A stretch of 64,000 bases of DNA from Streptomyces canus 299MFChir4.1 (GCF_000383615.1 NZ_KB911583.1:293369-357368); one strand, 5' to 3'. Shown: positions 37,755 to 47,023, counted from the stretch's first letter. Numbers and translations are program-made. The notes: a model not told the origin generated them from the letters alone.

Positions 37755-39275
37755 ATGACGGTGACAGAGGACGGTTCGGCGACGGCCATGGACGAGGTCG
37801 TGCGCGAGCCCGGTGACGAGGTCGTATACGGCCCCGGCATCGACCCGGAGCGGCTGGCCGTCTGCCTGAGCGTGCTCGACGAGCTCGACAAGCTGGAGGT
37901 GGACCACCCCCACGCGATCGCCGTGCGCCGGGCCACCGCCGGGGTCTACCGCCAGGTGAAGCAGCGCCGCAGGCAGGAGCGCCGGGCCGCCAAGACCGCC
38001 CACGACAAGGCGGTCACGGAAGCCACGGCGACCGGCTCCGCCCAGCGCATCGACGACGAGACCGAAGGCATCCTGCCGTCCTCGGTCACCGAGGAGGGCA
38101 GGATCGCGGGGATACTCCAGCGCCCGCGCTCCTGCTACACCTGCAAGACCCGGTTCGTCGAGGTCGACTACTTCTACCACCAGCTCTGTCCGGACTGCGC
38201 CCGCCTGAACCGCGGCAAGCGCGACGCCCGCGCCGACCTCACCGGCAAGCGGGCCCTGCTCACCGGCGGCCGCGCCAAGATCGGCATGTACATCGCGCTG
38301 AGGCTGCTGCGGGACGGCGCGCACACGACGATCACCACCCGGTTCCCGAAGGACGCCATCCGCCGGTTCAAGGCCATGGACGACTCCGGGGACTGGCTGC
38401 ACCGCCTGGAGGTCGTCGGCATCGATCTGCGCGACCCGGCGCAGGCCGTGGCTCTCGCCGAGCAGGTCGCCGGGGCGGGCCCGCTCGACATCCTCGTCAA
38501 CAACGCGACGCAGACCGTACGCCGGCTGCCCTCCGCCTACGCCGCCCTGGTCGACGGCGAGAGCGCCCCGCTGCCCGCCGGTGAACTCCCCGCCCACCAC
38601 GTCATCGGCGCCTTCGGCTCCGGCGCGGTCGACGGGCTCGCCTCGCTGCCCGCCGGGATCTCCGGCATCGACGCCCAGCAGGTCGTCGACCTCGCCCTGG
38701 TCGCGGGCAACGCCAGCGTGGCCCGGCACCTCGACGGCACCGCCATCGACGCGGGCGGCCTCGTCCCCGACGTCGTCGACAGCAACACATGGGTCCAGAC
38801 CATCGAGCAGATCTCCCCGGTGGAGCTCCTCGAGACCCAGCTGTGCAACTACACGGCACCGTTCATCCTGATCAGCGCACTGCGCCCGGCCATGGCCGAC
38901 GCCGCGAAGAAGGCCAGGAGCGGCCGGTCCTACGTCGTGAACGTCTCCGCGATGGAAGGCGTCTTCGGCCGCGGCTACAAGGGCGCGGGCCACCCCAACA
39001 CCAACGCCGCCAAGGCCGCCATGAACATGGTCACGCGGACCAGCGCCCAGGAGATGTTCCAGACCGACGGCATCCTCATGACCTCGGTCGACACCGGCTG
39101 GATCACCGACGAGCGCCCGCACTACGACAAGCTCCGCCTCGCCGAGGAGGGCTTCCACGCCCCCCTCGACCTGGTCGACGGCGCGGCCCGCGTCTACGAC
39201 CCGATCGTGCGCGGCGAGGACGGCGAGGACGTGTACGGGGTCTTCCTGAAGGACTACGCGCCCGGCAAGTGGTGA
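37755..39275 (+). CDS. Large SDR with N-terminal zinc-ribbon-like region
   Basis: A 506-residue protein. An N-terminal region of about 125 residues has helical basic sequence (YRQVKQRRRQERRAAK) and a four-cysteine site (SCYTCKTRF, then LCPDC), probably zinc-binding. The rest is a short-chain dehydrogenase: the nucleotide loop TGGRAKIG (about residue 176), ILVNNAT, and MEGVFGRGYKG with HPNTNAAKAA in place of the usual YxxxK. A long insertion (LPAGELPAHHV through TWVQTIEQ) sits in the middle. With no Tyr of the catalytic tetrad, it may not be an ordinary SDR. The ATG at 37755 is used; no partner gene is evident. Confidence 0.75.
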   Translation: MTVTEDGSATAMDEVVREPGDEVVYGPGIDPERLAVCLSVLDELDKLEVDHPHAIAVRRATAGVYRQVKQRRRQERRAAKTAHDKAVTEATATGSAQRIDDETEGILPSSVTEEGRIAGILQRPRSCYTCKTRFVEVDYFYHQLCPDCARLNRGKRDARADLTGKRALLTGGRAKIGMYIALRLLRDGAHTTITTRFPKDAIRRFKAMDDSGDWLHRLEVVGIDLRDPAQAVALAEQVAGAGPLDILVNNATQTVRRLPSAYAALVDGESAPLPAGELPAHHVIGAFGSGAVDGLASLPAGISGIDAQQVVDLALVAGNASVARHLDGTAIDAGGLVPDVVDSNTWVQTIEQISPVELLETQLCNYTAPFILISALRPAMADAAKKARSGRSYVVNVSAMEGVFGRGYKGAGHPNTNAAKAAMNMVTRTSAQEMFQTDGILMTSVDTGWITDERPHYDKLRLAEEGFHAPLDLVDGAARVYDPIVRGEDGEDVYGVFLKDYAPGKW

Positions 39276-39367
39276 GCCCGCGGACCTGAGCTTCGGCGGT
39301 GGCCCGGCGTGTGGGCCGCCGCCGAAGGGGAACTCGGGGGCCCTGAGCGTTCCCGCCAGGAGTTGTC

Positions 39368-39598
39368 ATGCCACGTCCACACAGCATCGACCCGCGTGCC
39401 TTCAACGATCCGCGCAATCACTACCCGACCGACGAGGAGTTCTACGCGAGTGACCGTCCGGTCCACCGCGAGCTCCCCGAGGACCGGCCCCGAGGCGGTG
39501 CCTCCGACCCGCTCAGGCACCCCTGGACCTGGGGCATGATCGCGCTCGTCGTCTTCGTGTGCCTGATCGTCCTCATGGGCATCGCCCTGTTCCCGTGA
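39368..39598 (+). CDS. Small single-helix membrane protein
   Basis: A 76-residue protein with a polar N-terminal half (SIDPRAFNDPRNHYPTDEEF) and one C-terminal membrane helix (MIALVVFVCLIVLMGIALF). AGGAG precedes the ATG by seven bases. The family is unknown. It lies 92 bases after the SDR and ends five bases before the convergent SDR gene. Confidence 0.65.
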   Translation: MPRPHSIDPRAFNDPRNHYPTDEEFYASDRPVHRELPEDRPRGGASDPLRHPWTWGMIALVVFVCLIVLMGIALFP

Positions 39599-39603
39599 CC
39601 TTG

Positions 39604-40395
39604 TCAGGAGGGCGGCGGGGCGTACGACCGCAGCCGGTCGTGCACGGCGTACCCACCCGGGTGCGCCGCCCGCACCCGGGTGCCCCCGTCCACCAGGAGG
39701 TCGGCCCCGGTGATCCACTCGGCCGCGTCGGACACGAGCCACACCACGGCCCGCGCGATGTCCCCGGGCTCGCCGATACGCCCCAGCGGCAGCTCGACGG
39801 GACCCTTCTCCCACACGAACCGGGCCATCTCCGTCCGTACGAGACCGGGCGAGACGGAGTTGACCCGCACTGTCGGTGCCAGCTCGCCCGCCAGCTGCTG
39901 GGTGAGGTGAAGCAGCGCCGCCTTGCTGGTGCCGTACGCGCCGACGTTCGGGCCCACGTGCCCGGCGCCCTCGGTGCAGACGTTGACCACCGACCCGCCG
40001 TGCTCCCGCATCCATCCCCGCCAGGCGGCCTGCACCAGCCGCAGCGGTGCCTCGACATTGACGGTGAAGGCCTCGCGCCAGGCGTGCGGATCCACGTCCA
40101 CGAGGGGGCCGTACGGCTGATTCGTCGCCGCGTTGTTGACCACGATGTCGAGGCGGCCGAACTCGCGCAGGGCGAGGTCCACGAGGGCGCGTGGATGGGC
40201 CGGATCGGCGACGCTGCCCGCGAGTCCGACGCCACCGAGCTCGGCGGCGGTCCGCAGGACGTCCTCCCGGTCCCTGGCCGTGACGCACACCAGTGCGCCG
40301 GCGTCGGCGAGTTGCCGGGCGACCTCGTGCCCGATCCCGCGGGTGCCGCCCGTCACGAGGGCGGCCCTGCCGTGCAGTCCGTACGACGCCGTCAT
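39604..40395 (-). CDS. Classical SDR oxidoreductase
   Basis: A 263-residue NAD(P)-dependent short-chain dehydrogenase, FabG-like. The cofactor loop is VTGGTRGIGHE (residues 14-24), NNAAT is at about 87-91, Ser is replaced by Cys-Thr in VVNVCTEGAG, and the catalytic Tyr-Lys pair lies in YGTSKAAL. The C-terminal LVDGGTR is typical. The missing catalytic serine (threonine may substitute) is notable. Substrate is unknown. It is monocistronic, converging on the small membrane protein. Confidence 0.88.
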   Translation of the reverse strand: MTASYGLHGRAALVTGGTRGIGHEVARQLADAGALVCVTARDREDVLRTAAELGGVGLAGSVADPAHPRALVDLALREFGRLDIVVNNAATNQPYGPLVDVDPHAWREAFTVNVEAPLRLVQAAWRGWMREHGGSVVNVCTEGAGHVGPNVGAYGTSKAALLHLTQQLAGELAPTVRVNSVSPGLVRTEMARFVWEKGPVELPLGRIGEPGDIARAVVWLVSDAAEWITGADLLVDGGTRVRAAHPGGYAVHDRLRSYAPPPS

Positions 40396-40420
40396 CGCCG
40401 TACCGTCTCATGACGGCCCG

Positions 40421-40771
40421 TCAGTCAACAGTCTCCAGGCGGGAGTTGCGTGCCGCGACCAGCTCCAGGACGGCGCGCCAGTCCTCCAGGACACCGGCGT
40501 CGAACCGGGCCGTCAGGCTCTCCTCGGCCGCCAGGCGCAGCAGTTCGTCGTCGGTGGCGGAGCCATGATGGCACACCAGGCGGTAGACCCGTTCGCCGAG
40601 CAGGGTGCGGACGACCTCGGCCGCCTGGCCGGTGTCCATCACCAGGCCTGCCACCTGGAGTTCCTTGTCGGCGGGCCGGCCGCGGCGCAGCAGCGCGGCG
40701 GTCCGCAGGGCCTGTTCGCTGCCGCAGGCGTGCAGCAGATCCATCAGCTCGTCGACACTGCGCAGTTCCAT
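40421..40771 (-). CDS. Hypothetical protein, 116 residues
   Basis: A 116-residue soluble, helical protein (SVDELMDLLHACGSEQALRT; LLGERVYRLVCHHGSATDDE). No domain is recognised. GGGAGGTC precedes the ATG at 40771, so translation is plausible. It lies 25 bases upstream of the SDR gene on the same strand, so the two may be co-transcribed. Confidence 0.6.
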   Translation of the reverse strand: MELRSVDELMDLLHACGSEQALRTAALLRRGRPADKELQVAGLVMDTGQAAEVVRTLLGERVYRLVCHHGSATDDELLRLAAEESLTARFDAGVLEDWRAVLELVAARNSRLETVD

Positions 40772-41241
40772 ACGTCAGACCTCCCGCCGGCCGGACCGTT
40801 GCCATGGGTCAGCAGAACATGGGCGCCTTGCGAATCGGCCAACGGGACTTGAACTGCGCGACCCCGACGGCTCGGAGGGCCGGTCGATCCGTAGGCCGAA
40901 CGGGTGACTTCAGAAAGGCGTATCAAGTGACAAATCAGGCGTAAAACAGGCGGAGAAGTCAAAGTGAATTGCAATGGTTACACCTTGTTTTCAGCCCCTA
41001 TCGAGCGGCCCCCCGCTCATCTGGTTAATCTGTAGCCGACGGACGGCAGTACGGGGTCCCACCCACACCCACAGTCCGTCCCGGGACAAGCCGTTCACCA
41101 TGGCCTGCTCTCACCTGAGTTGCCGGCGCCACCGCGTCCGAACCCGATCTCGACCCAGACCCGAGCGGACGTCCAGGCACCGGACCGTAGGTTGGACAGG
41201 TACCCGTCCCGAGGGTGAGCCCGACACATAAGGAGTGCGCG
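40772..41241. other. Intergenic region with no recognised gene
   Basis: These 470 bases contain a locally less G+C-rich segment (40920-41040, with GTGAATTGCAATGGTTACAC) that may hold divergent promoters. A tRNA-like stretch at 40843-40880 does not fold into a cloverleaf. No coding sequence is supported. Confidence 0.45.
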
Positions 41242-41415
41242 GTGACACCGGAGAAGACGAATCGCGAACAGCGCCCCAAGGAACGCCCGGAGCGCGCGGG
41301 CCGACGGCCCGGAGACATCGGCAGCCTCGACGTGTGGGCGCGCTCCGCCCCCATCCGTCTCGCGGGTTACGAGGACGACCTGGCCGAACCCCACATCCTG
41401 CCCAGCGTGGACTGA
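41242..41415 (+). CDS. Small conserved-looking hypothetical protein
   Basis: A 57-residue protein with a charged N-terminal half (PEKTNREQRPKERPERAG) and a distinctive C-terminal end, RSAPIRLAGYEDDLAEPHI. The GTG at 41242 has AAGGAG at proper spacing. I recall similar short proteins in other Streptomyces, but no function. The leader-like charged front and sharply defined tail make a precursor-peptide reading possible, though no modification enzyme lies nearby. Confidence 0.6.
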   Translation: MTPEKTNREQRPKERPERAGRRPGDIGSLDVWARSAPIRLAGYEDDLAEPHILPSVD

Positions 41416-41466
41416 CCGCAGGACCTTCGCGATCGCCGACGGCATGGGCGTGCGAAACTCACGCCC

Positions 41467-41955
41467 ATGCTGATCAGACAAGCCGTGGCCGAGGACTGGC
41501 CACGGATCTGGCCGTTCTGGCACCGGATCGTGGCCGCGGGCGAGACCTACGCCTGGGACCCCGGCACCTCCGAAGAAGCCGCCCGCGCCCTGTGGATGAA
41601 CCCGGCCAAGCGCGTGTACGTCGTCGAGGACGAAAGCGGCGCTCTCGTCGCCTCGGCCTACGTCACCCCCAACTACGGCGGCCCCGCCGCCCGGATCGCC
41701 AACGCCGCCTTCATGGTCGACCCCGACCGGGGCGGCCGGGGCTACGGCCGCGCCCTGGCCGAGCACATCCTGGCCGCCGCCGCGGCCGACGGCTACCGGG
41801 GCATGGTGTTCAACGCCGTGGTGGAGACCAACCCAGCAGTGAAGCTGTGGACCTCGCTCGGCTTCACGATCCTCGGCACCGTGCCGGACGCCTTCGAACA
41901 CCCCCGGCACGGACGGGTCGGCCTGCACATCATGTACAAGGCCCTCCAGGGGTAG
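41467..41955 (+). CDS. GNAT-family N-acetyltransferase
   Basis: A 162-residue acetyl-CoA-dependent acyltransferase. The N-terminal strand is IRQAVAEDWPRIWPF. The acetyl-CoA motif A is VDPDRGGRGYGRALAEHIL (R/Q-x-x-G-x-G/A) at about 85-103, and motif B includes ETNPAVKLWTSLGF. The pattern WxxI..AGETY is shared with phosphinothricin- and amino-acid-acetylating relatives, but the substrate is unknown. It is followed after four bases by the convergent amidase. Confidence 0.88.
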   Translation: MLIRQAVAEDWPRIWPFWHRIVAAGETYAWDPGTSEEAARALWMNPAKRVYVVEDESGALVASAYVTPNYGGPAARIANAAFMVDPDRGGRGYGRALAEHILAAAAADGYRGMVFNAVVETNPAVKLWTSLGFTILGTVPDAFEHPRHGRVGLHIMYKALQG

Positions 41956-41959
41956 GAGT

Positions 41960-43303
41960 TCAGTCGAGCGGCGCCGTCCGCCGCCACGGCTGCCGCCGCT
42001 CCAGCTCCTCCGCGACCTCCAGCAGCACCGCTTCGGACCCGGGCCGCGCCACCAGCTGTACGGCGGTGGGGGCGCCCGAGGACAGGGTGCCGAGCGGGAC
42101 CGACACGGCCGGCCAGCCGGTGAGGTTCCACGGCGGGGTCAGCGGCGAGTAGTTGGTGTTGGCCAGGACGTTGCGCAGCCACCCCCGCTCGTGCCAGGCC
42201 TCGGCCTTGGGAGAGCGGCGGGCCAGCGCCGGAAGCAGCAGGACATCGTGCTCGGCGAAGAACGGCTCCAGGCGCTCGCGCAGTTCCTCCCGGGCCTTGC
42301 CCGTCCGCACGGCCTTGACGAAGCGCCGGCCGATCGCCGCGTGCACCCGGGTGCGCCGGGCCAGGAGACGGGGGTCGAGTCCCTGGGCGTCCACCGCGGT
42401 ACCCGCGGTCCAGGTGGCCAGCGAAGTGACGCCCAGCGACAGCGGGTACGGCGGGTCGGCGCGCCGCACCTGATGCCCCGCCTTGATCAGCAGTCCGGCC
42501 GCCTCGCGGACCGCGTTCGCGTACGGCGCGCTGATCGTGACTCCGGCGAGCGGGCTGCGCAGAGACATGGCGATGTCGAGCGTTGCGGGAGTGTCCCGTC
42601 GTACGAACTCGGTGCCGGCGATGACCGAAAGCAGCAGGCGGGTGTCCTCGACCGTGGTCGCGAGGGGGCCGTTCTCGGACATGCCGAACCAGTCGCCGTC
42701 ACTGATGCCGGCCGGTACCACTCCCGACCCGGGCTTCAGTGTGACGAGCCCGCAGTTGGCCGCAGGGATGCGCAGGGAGCCCATGCCGTCGTTGCCGAGG
42801 GCGATCGGGACCAGGCCCGCGGCGACCGCGGCCGCGCTGCCACCGGACGAGCCGCCCGCCGTGCGCGAGGTGTCCCAGGGGTTGCGGGAGGTGCCGTGCA
42901 CGCCCTCGGTGGTGCCGAAGACACACAGCTCCGGCACGTTCGTCAGCCCCACGACCACCGCGCCCGCGGCCCGCAGCCGGGCCACGACCTCATGGTCGGC
43001 CTCGGCGGGCGTGTCCGGTGTCGCGGCGGAGCCGACGCGATTGGTCTCGCCGCGCACCGCGAGGTTGTCCTTGACGGCCACCGGCACACCGGCCAGGGGC
43101 AGTTCACCGAGATCGCCCCGGGAGCCCACCTCGTCGGCCTCCGCCAGTGCCGCCTCGGCGCGGACCACCCGGAACGCCCCGATCCGCCCGTCGAGCTTCT
43201 CGATCCGGGCGAGGTGCTCGGCCACCACCTCCCGGGGCGTGGCCCGCTTCTCGCGGACGGCGGCGGCGATCTCGGCGGCGGTACGGCCGACCCAGCTGGT
43301 CAC
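41960..43303 (-). CDS. Amidase signature family enzyme
   Basis: A 447-residue amidase (Ser-cisSer-Lys hydrolase). The catalytic residues are Lys78 in VAVKDN, cis-Ser152 in the signature GGSSGGSAAAVAAG, and nucleophile Ser176 in GMGSLRIPAANCG. The nucleophile loop reads GNDGMGS rather than the common GTDTGGS. It hydrolyses an amide to acid and ammonia; specificity is open (aryl-acylamidase or peptide amidase like). The GTG at 43303 follows GAGGAG. It is not next to gatB or gatC, so a role in Gln-tRNA synthesis is unlikely. Confidence 0.88.
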   Translation of the reverse strand: MTSWVGRTAAEIAAAVREKRATPREVVAEHLARIEKLDGRIGAFRVVRAEAALAEADEVGSRGDLGELPLAGVPVAVKDNLAVRGETNRVGSAATPDTPAEADHEVVARLRAAGAVVVGLTNVPELCVFGTTEGVHGTSRNPWDTSRTAGGSSGGSAAAVAAGLVPIALGNDGMGSLRIPAANCGLVTLKPGSGVVPAGISDGDWFGMSENGPLATTVEDTRLLLSVIAGTEFVRRDTPATLDIAMSLRSPLAGVTISAPYANAVREAAGLLIKAGHQVRRADPPYPLSLGVTSLATWTAGTAVDAQGLDPRLLARRTRVHAAIGRRFVKAVRTGKAREELRERLEPFFAEHDVLLLPALARRSPKAEAWHERGWLRNVLANTNYSPLTPPWNLTGWPAVSVPLGTLSSGAPTAVQLVARPGSEAVLLEVAEELERRQPWRRTAPLD

Positions 43304-43494
43304 GTGCGCTCCTCGGGGCTACTCGCGAGTACGTAGGGAGAACTCTGCCCGTAGGCGGACGTCACGTCGAGAGCGCTCGCGCTTGGACATTCGGACCGGT
43401 GTTCTTGGACTTTTCGCGACGGGTGAGGTTGGGGAGGGGCGTCGACCAGCAGGTCATCCGATCTCTGGCTCAACTCTCCGCTGCTTCCGCACCG

Positions 43495-43523
43495 TTGACA
43501 GTGCATGTGGCGACCTCAAGTAT
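43495..43523 (+). promoter_or_regulatory. Probable promoter of the GH20-GH29 operon
   Basis: TTGACA (43495-43500) and AAGTAT (43518-43523) are 17 bases apart, resembling a vegetative sigma-70-type promoter, and lie 28 bases before the start codon. No obvious operator palindrome is nearby. Confidence 0.4.
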
Positions 43524-43551
43524 CAGCCATCCGATGAATAGGGAGTCGCTC

Positions 43552-45417
43552 ATGAGGAAACGGCTGGGATTCGCCGCCGCCGCAGCAGCAGCAGCCGTCG
43601 TCGCGCTGCTGGCGCTGCTCCTGGCACCCGTTCCGGCGGTCGCCCGCACGGACCAGCGGGCGCCGGTCGGCGTGCCTGCCCTGACCGTGCCCGCCCTGAC
43701 CCGCTGGACCCCGGAGTCCGGCGCCTACGTCTATCGGCCCGGGGCCCGGCTGATCGCGGACGGCCCGGCCGAACGCCGGGTCGCCGACACGCTGGCCGGC
43801 GATCTGCGGGCGGCCGGCCACGGCCGGGTCCCCGTTGTGCGCGGTGGAGCCAGGACCGGTGACATCGTTGTCGACGTCAGTCCCTCCCGGACCCCCCTCG
43901 GCGCCGAGGGCTACGAACTCCACGTCGGCACAACCCTGTCCATCACCGGGGCGACCGAGGCCGGCGCTTTCTACGGCACACGGACCCTGCTCCAGCTGCT
44001 CGCGCAGGGCGACCGGATCCCCGCCGGACGCACGGTCGACGTGCCGCGCTACAAGGAGCGCGGTGTGGGCGTGTGCGCCTGCTACATCCACATCTCGCTG
44101 CCCTGGCTGGAGAACCTCGTCCGCGAGATGGCGTACAACAAGCTCAACCAGCTGCTCGTGGAGCTGAAAGTCAAGAGCGACGCCCACCCCGAGGCAAACA
44201 CCTGGGGCTACTACACCAAGGACGAGATACGGCAGCTCGTCGCACTCGGCGACCGGTACCACGTCGAGATCATCCCCGAGATCAACTCCCCGGGGCACAT
44301 CGACCCGTGGATCGAGAACCGCCCGGACCTCCAGCTCACCGACTCCGACGGCGACAAGCAGCCCTCACGCCTCGACATCACCCAGCGGGCGGCCTTCGAC
44401 TACTACACGAGTCTGATGGACGAGTACGCCCAGGTCTTCACGGCGAAGTCCTGGCACATGGGCGCCGACGAGTACATGCTCGGCTCCGACTTCGCGAAGT
44501 ACCCGCAGATCCTGAACTACGCCCGGGAGAAGTACGGTCCGGACGCCACCCCGCAGGACGCCTTCGCCGACTTCGTCAACCGCGTCCACGACCACGCGGC
44601 GAGCAAGGGCGTCCGGCTGCGCGTCTGGAACGACGGGCTGACCGGCGCCAACACCGTACCGGTGAAGACCGACACCACGGTCGAGCACTGGCTGAACGTG
44701 GCGGTGAAACCCAGCGCGCTCATCGCGCAGGGCTACTCGGTGATGAACTCCGCCTACTCCCTCTACCTGATCCGCGGCGGCTTCCACAGCGACACCGAGT
44801 CGCTCTACGACCAGAGTTGGGACCCGCGCGGCTTCGAGGGCGAGAAGCTGGCCTCCTCCCGGGGTGTCACCGGAGCGAAGATCAGCCTGTGGCCGGACAA
44901 CGGGCGTGGTGAGACCGAGAACGAGGTCGCCGTACGGCTCTGGCCCGCCCTACGGCACGTAGCCGAGGCCACCTGGGGCGATCCGCATCCCGACGCGACC
45001 TACGCGGAGTTCGTGGCACGCGGTACCGCTGTCGGGCACGCGCCCGGTTGGCGGGATCTGACCCGGGTGGCGTTGGCGGACGGGACGTACACCTTCGGGC
45101 GGTCCTTCACGGCCTCGGTGCAGCGCACGCCGGACGGCTATGTGACCCTCCGGTCGGCGGCCGGCTGCCTCGCGATCAGCGGCGGCAAGCTCACGCTCAA
45201 CGTGCCGCTCCAGCCCGGCGTCGAGGCGACCTGGGACACCTGCGACGCGGCGAGCACCCTGCAGCGCTGGGAGCCGGAGCCGGAGCCGGAGCCGGTGGCG
45301 GGCGGCTACCGACTCGTCAACGCGATCACCCGGATGGCGCTCACCGTCACGGACGAGGGCCGGATCGTGCAGTACCCGGCCGACCAACGCACGCCCGCAG
45401 TCTGGCACTTGAGCTGA
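43552..45417 (+). CDS. Secreted GH20 beta-N-acetylhexosaminidase-like enzyme
   Basis: A 621-residue secreted glycosidase. A signal peptide (1 to about 32, AAAAAAAVVALLALLLA core) is followed by a GH20 N-terminal alpha/beta domain (YVYRPGARLIADGPAERRV). The GH20 barrel has the catalytic pair Asp306-Glu307 in HMGADEYML. A C-terminal beta-trefoil/lectin-like domain (LRSAAGCLAISGGKL onward) contains a short EPEPEPEP run. It would remove terminal GlcNAc or GalNAc. ATG at 43552 with GGGAG upstream. It heads an operon with the GH29 fucosidase nine bases downstream, suiting glycan or mucin-like substrates. Confidence 0.88.
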   Translation: MRKRLGFAAAAAAAAVVALLALLLAPVPAVARTDQRAPVGVPALTVPALTRWTPESGAYVYRPGARLIADGPAERRVADTLAGDLRAAGHGRVPVVRGGARTGDIVVDVSPSRTPLGAEGYELHVGTTLSITGATEAGAFYGTRTLLQLLAQGDRIPAGRTVDVPRYKERGVGVCACYIHISLPWLENLVREMAYNKLNQLLVELKVKSDAHPEANTWGYYTKDEIRQLVALGDRYHVEIIPEINSPGHIDPWIENRPDLQLTDSDGDKQPSRLDITQRAAFDYYTSLMDEYAQVFTAKSWHMGADEYMLGSDFAKYPQILNYAREKYGPDATPQDAFADFVNRVHDHAASKGVRLRVWNDGLTGANTVPVKTDTTVEHWLNVAVKPSALIAQGYSVMNSAYSLYLIRGGFHSDTESLYDQSWDPRGFEGEKLASSRGVTGAKISLWPDNGRGETENEVAVRLWPALRHVAEATWGDPHPDATYAEFVARGTAVGHAPGWRDLTRVALADGTYTFGRSFTASVQRTPDGYVTLRSAAGCLAISGGKLTLNVPLQPGVEATWDTCDAASTLQRWEPEPEPEPVAGGYRLVNAITRMALTVTDEGRIVQYPADQRTPAVWHLS

Positions 45418-45426
45418 GGAGCCCCC

Positions 45427-46959
45427 ATGACCGTCTCCAGACGCCTCTTCGTCACCGCAGCGGCCGGCCTTGCCGTGACCGGCATTCCGGGTCCGGCCGT
45501 CGCCGTGGACGGTGACCGCTTCTACCGCATCCCCGTCTCGCCTGACGACAGCGAGACCGACCTGGTGCGCAAGGCATCCCAAGTCCGGCCCACCGCACGG
45601 CAGATCGCCTGGCAGCGCCTGGAGCGGACCGCGTTCCTGCACTTCGGCGTGAACACCTTCACCGGCCTGGAGTGGGGCACCGGCGACGAGGACCCGGACG
45701 TCTTCCAGCCGACCGGGCTCGACACCGACCAGTGGGCGGCGGCGCTGAAGGACGGCGGCTTCAAGCTGGCCATCCTCACGGTCAAGCACCACGACGGCTT
45801 CGTGCTCTACCCCTCCCGCTACACCGACCACACCGTGGCGTCGAGCAGTTGGCGGGACGGCCGGGGCGACGTGCTGCGCTCCTTCGCCGACTCGATGCGA
45901 CGGCACCAACTCAAGGTCGGCGTCTACCTCTCGCCCGCCGACGAGAACCAGTACCTCCACGGCGTCTACGCCAACGGCAGCGCCCGCTCCCCGCGCACGA
46001 TCCCGACCCTCGTGGCGGGCGACGACCGTACGCCGGACCGCTCCTTCACCCTCCCCGCGACCGACTACGGCGCCCACATGCTCAACACGCTGTACGAGGT
46101 GCTCACCGAGTACGGGCCCGTCGACGAGGTGTGGTTCGACGGCGCCCAGGGACACATCCCGCCCGACAAGGTCGAGAGCTACGACTGGGACAGCTGGTAC
46201 ACCCTGGTCCGCGCCCTCGCTCCGGACGCGGCGATCGCCGTCACCGGCCCCGACCTGCGCTGGGTCGGCAACGAGAGCGGTATCGCGCGCGAGGACGAGT
46301 GGAGTGTCGTCCCGGTCAAGGAGAATCAATACGGCCGCACCGACTGGGCGCTGTCGTACGACACCCCAGACGAGGGCAGCCGCGCGGCCCTGATGAAGGC
46401 GCGGCCCGCGACGGACTACCTCCAGTGGTGGCCCGCCGAGTGCGATGTCTCCATCCGGGACGGGTGGTTCTACCACGCCGACCAACAGCCCAAGTCCGTC
46501 GACTACTTGACGGAGATCTTCTTCGGGTCGGTGGGCCGCAACGCGGTACTGCTGCTCAACGTCCCGCCGGACACGGACGGCCTGCTGCACGACACGGACG
46601 TCGTCCGGCTGCGCGAGTTCCGTGAGCGCCTCGAACGTGAACTGCCCCGCGATCTGGCCCAGGGTGCCCCGAGGACCGTGACCCCGGATCGCGTCACGCT
46701 GGACCTGGGCCGCGAGCAGGAGGTCGACCGCATCCGCCTCGCCGAGGACATCCGGCACGGTCAGCAGGTGGAGCGCTGCGTCGTCGAGGCCTTCCGCGAC
46801 GGGGCCTGGACCCAGGTCGCGGCCGCCGGGACGATCGGCGCGAGCCGCATCCTGCTGCTCGCGGCTCCGGTACGGGCCCGGCGGTGGCGTTTGAGGGTCC
46901 AGCAGGCCCGAAGTACCGTACGGATCAAGGAGGTCGGTCTGTACCGCTCCAGGGTCTGA
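45427..46959 (+). CDS. Secreted GH29 alpha-L-fucosidase
   Basis: A 510-residue enzyme with a twin-arginine-like signal (SRRLFVTAAAGLAVTG) and a GH29 barrel. The nucleophile Asp238 lies in VDEVWFDGAQG. Typical segments are FGVNTFTGLEWG and LTVKHHDGFVLYPSRYT. The last 85 residues form a beta-rich galactose-binding-like domain (DRVTLDLGREQEVDRIRLAE). The lack of an obvious acid/base beside the barrel places it with the broader GH29-B (1,3/1,4-fucosidase) group, by inference. It is co-transcribed with the GH20 gene; together they trim fucose and hexosamines from glycans. Confidence 0.88.
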   Translation: MTVSRRLFVTAAAGLAVTGIPGPAVAVDGDRFYRIPVSPDDSETDLVRKASQVRPTARQIAWQRLERTAFLHFGVNTFTGLEWGTGDEDPDVFQPTGLDTDQWAAALKDGGFKLAILTVKHHDGFVLYPSRYTDHTVASSSWRDGRGDVLRSFADSMRRHQLKVGVYLSPADENQYLHGVYANGSARSPRTIPTLVAGDDRTPDRSFTLPATDYGAHMLNTLYEVLTEYGPVDEVWFDGAQGHIPPDKVESYDWDSWYTLVRALAPDAAIAVTGPDLRWVGNESGIAREDEWSVVPVKENQYGRTDWALSYDTPDEGSRAALMKARPATDYLQWWPAECDVSIRDGWFYHADQQPKSVDYLTEIFFGSVGRNAVLLLNVPPDTDGLLHDTDVVRLREFRERLERELPRDLAQGAPRTVTPDRVTLDLGREQEVDRIRLAEDIRHGQQVERCVVEAFRDGAWTQVAAAGTIGASRILLLAAPVRARRWRLRVQQARSTVRIKEVGLYRSRV

Positions 46960-47023
46960 CCGGGGTCCGGTGGGGGCCCGACGCGGGACCTGACCTCCCG
47001 TACCGGGCCCGGCACCCCGCCGG

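Noticed and set aside
33600-39158. An 1852-codon minus-strand open frame
   Set aside because: It is Gly/Val/Asp/Arg-rich shadow sequence opposite the GH2, acyltransferase and SDR genes, which have clear domains and starts.
40843-40910. tRNA-like sequence (minus strand TTCAAGTCCCGTT)
   Set aside because: The T-stem does not pair, and no acceptor, D or anticodon arm can be drawn.
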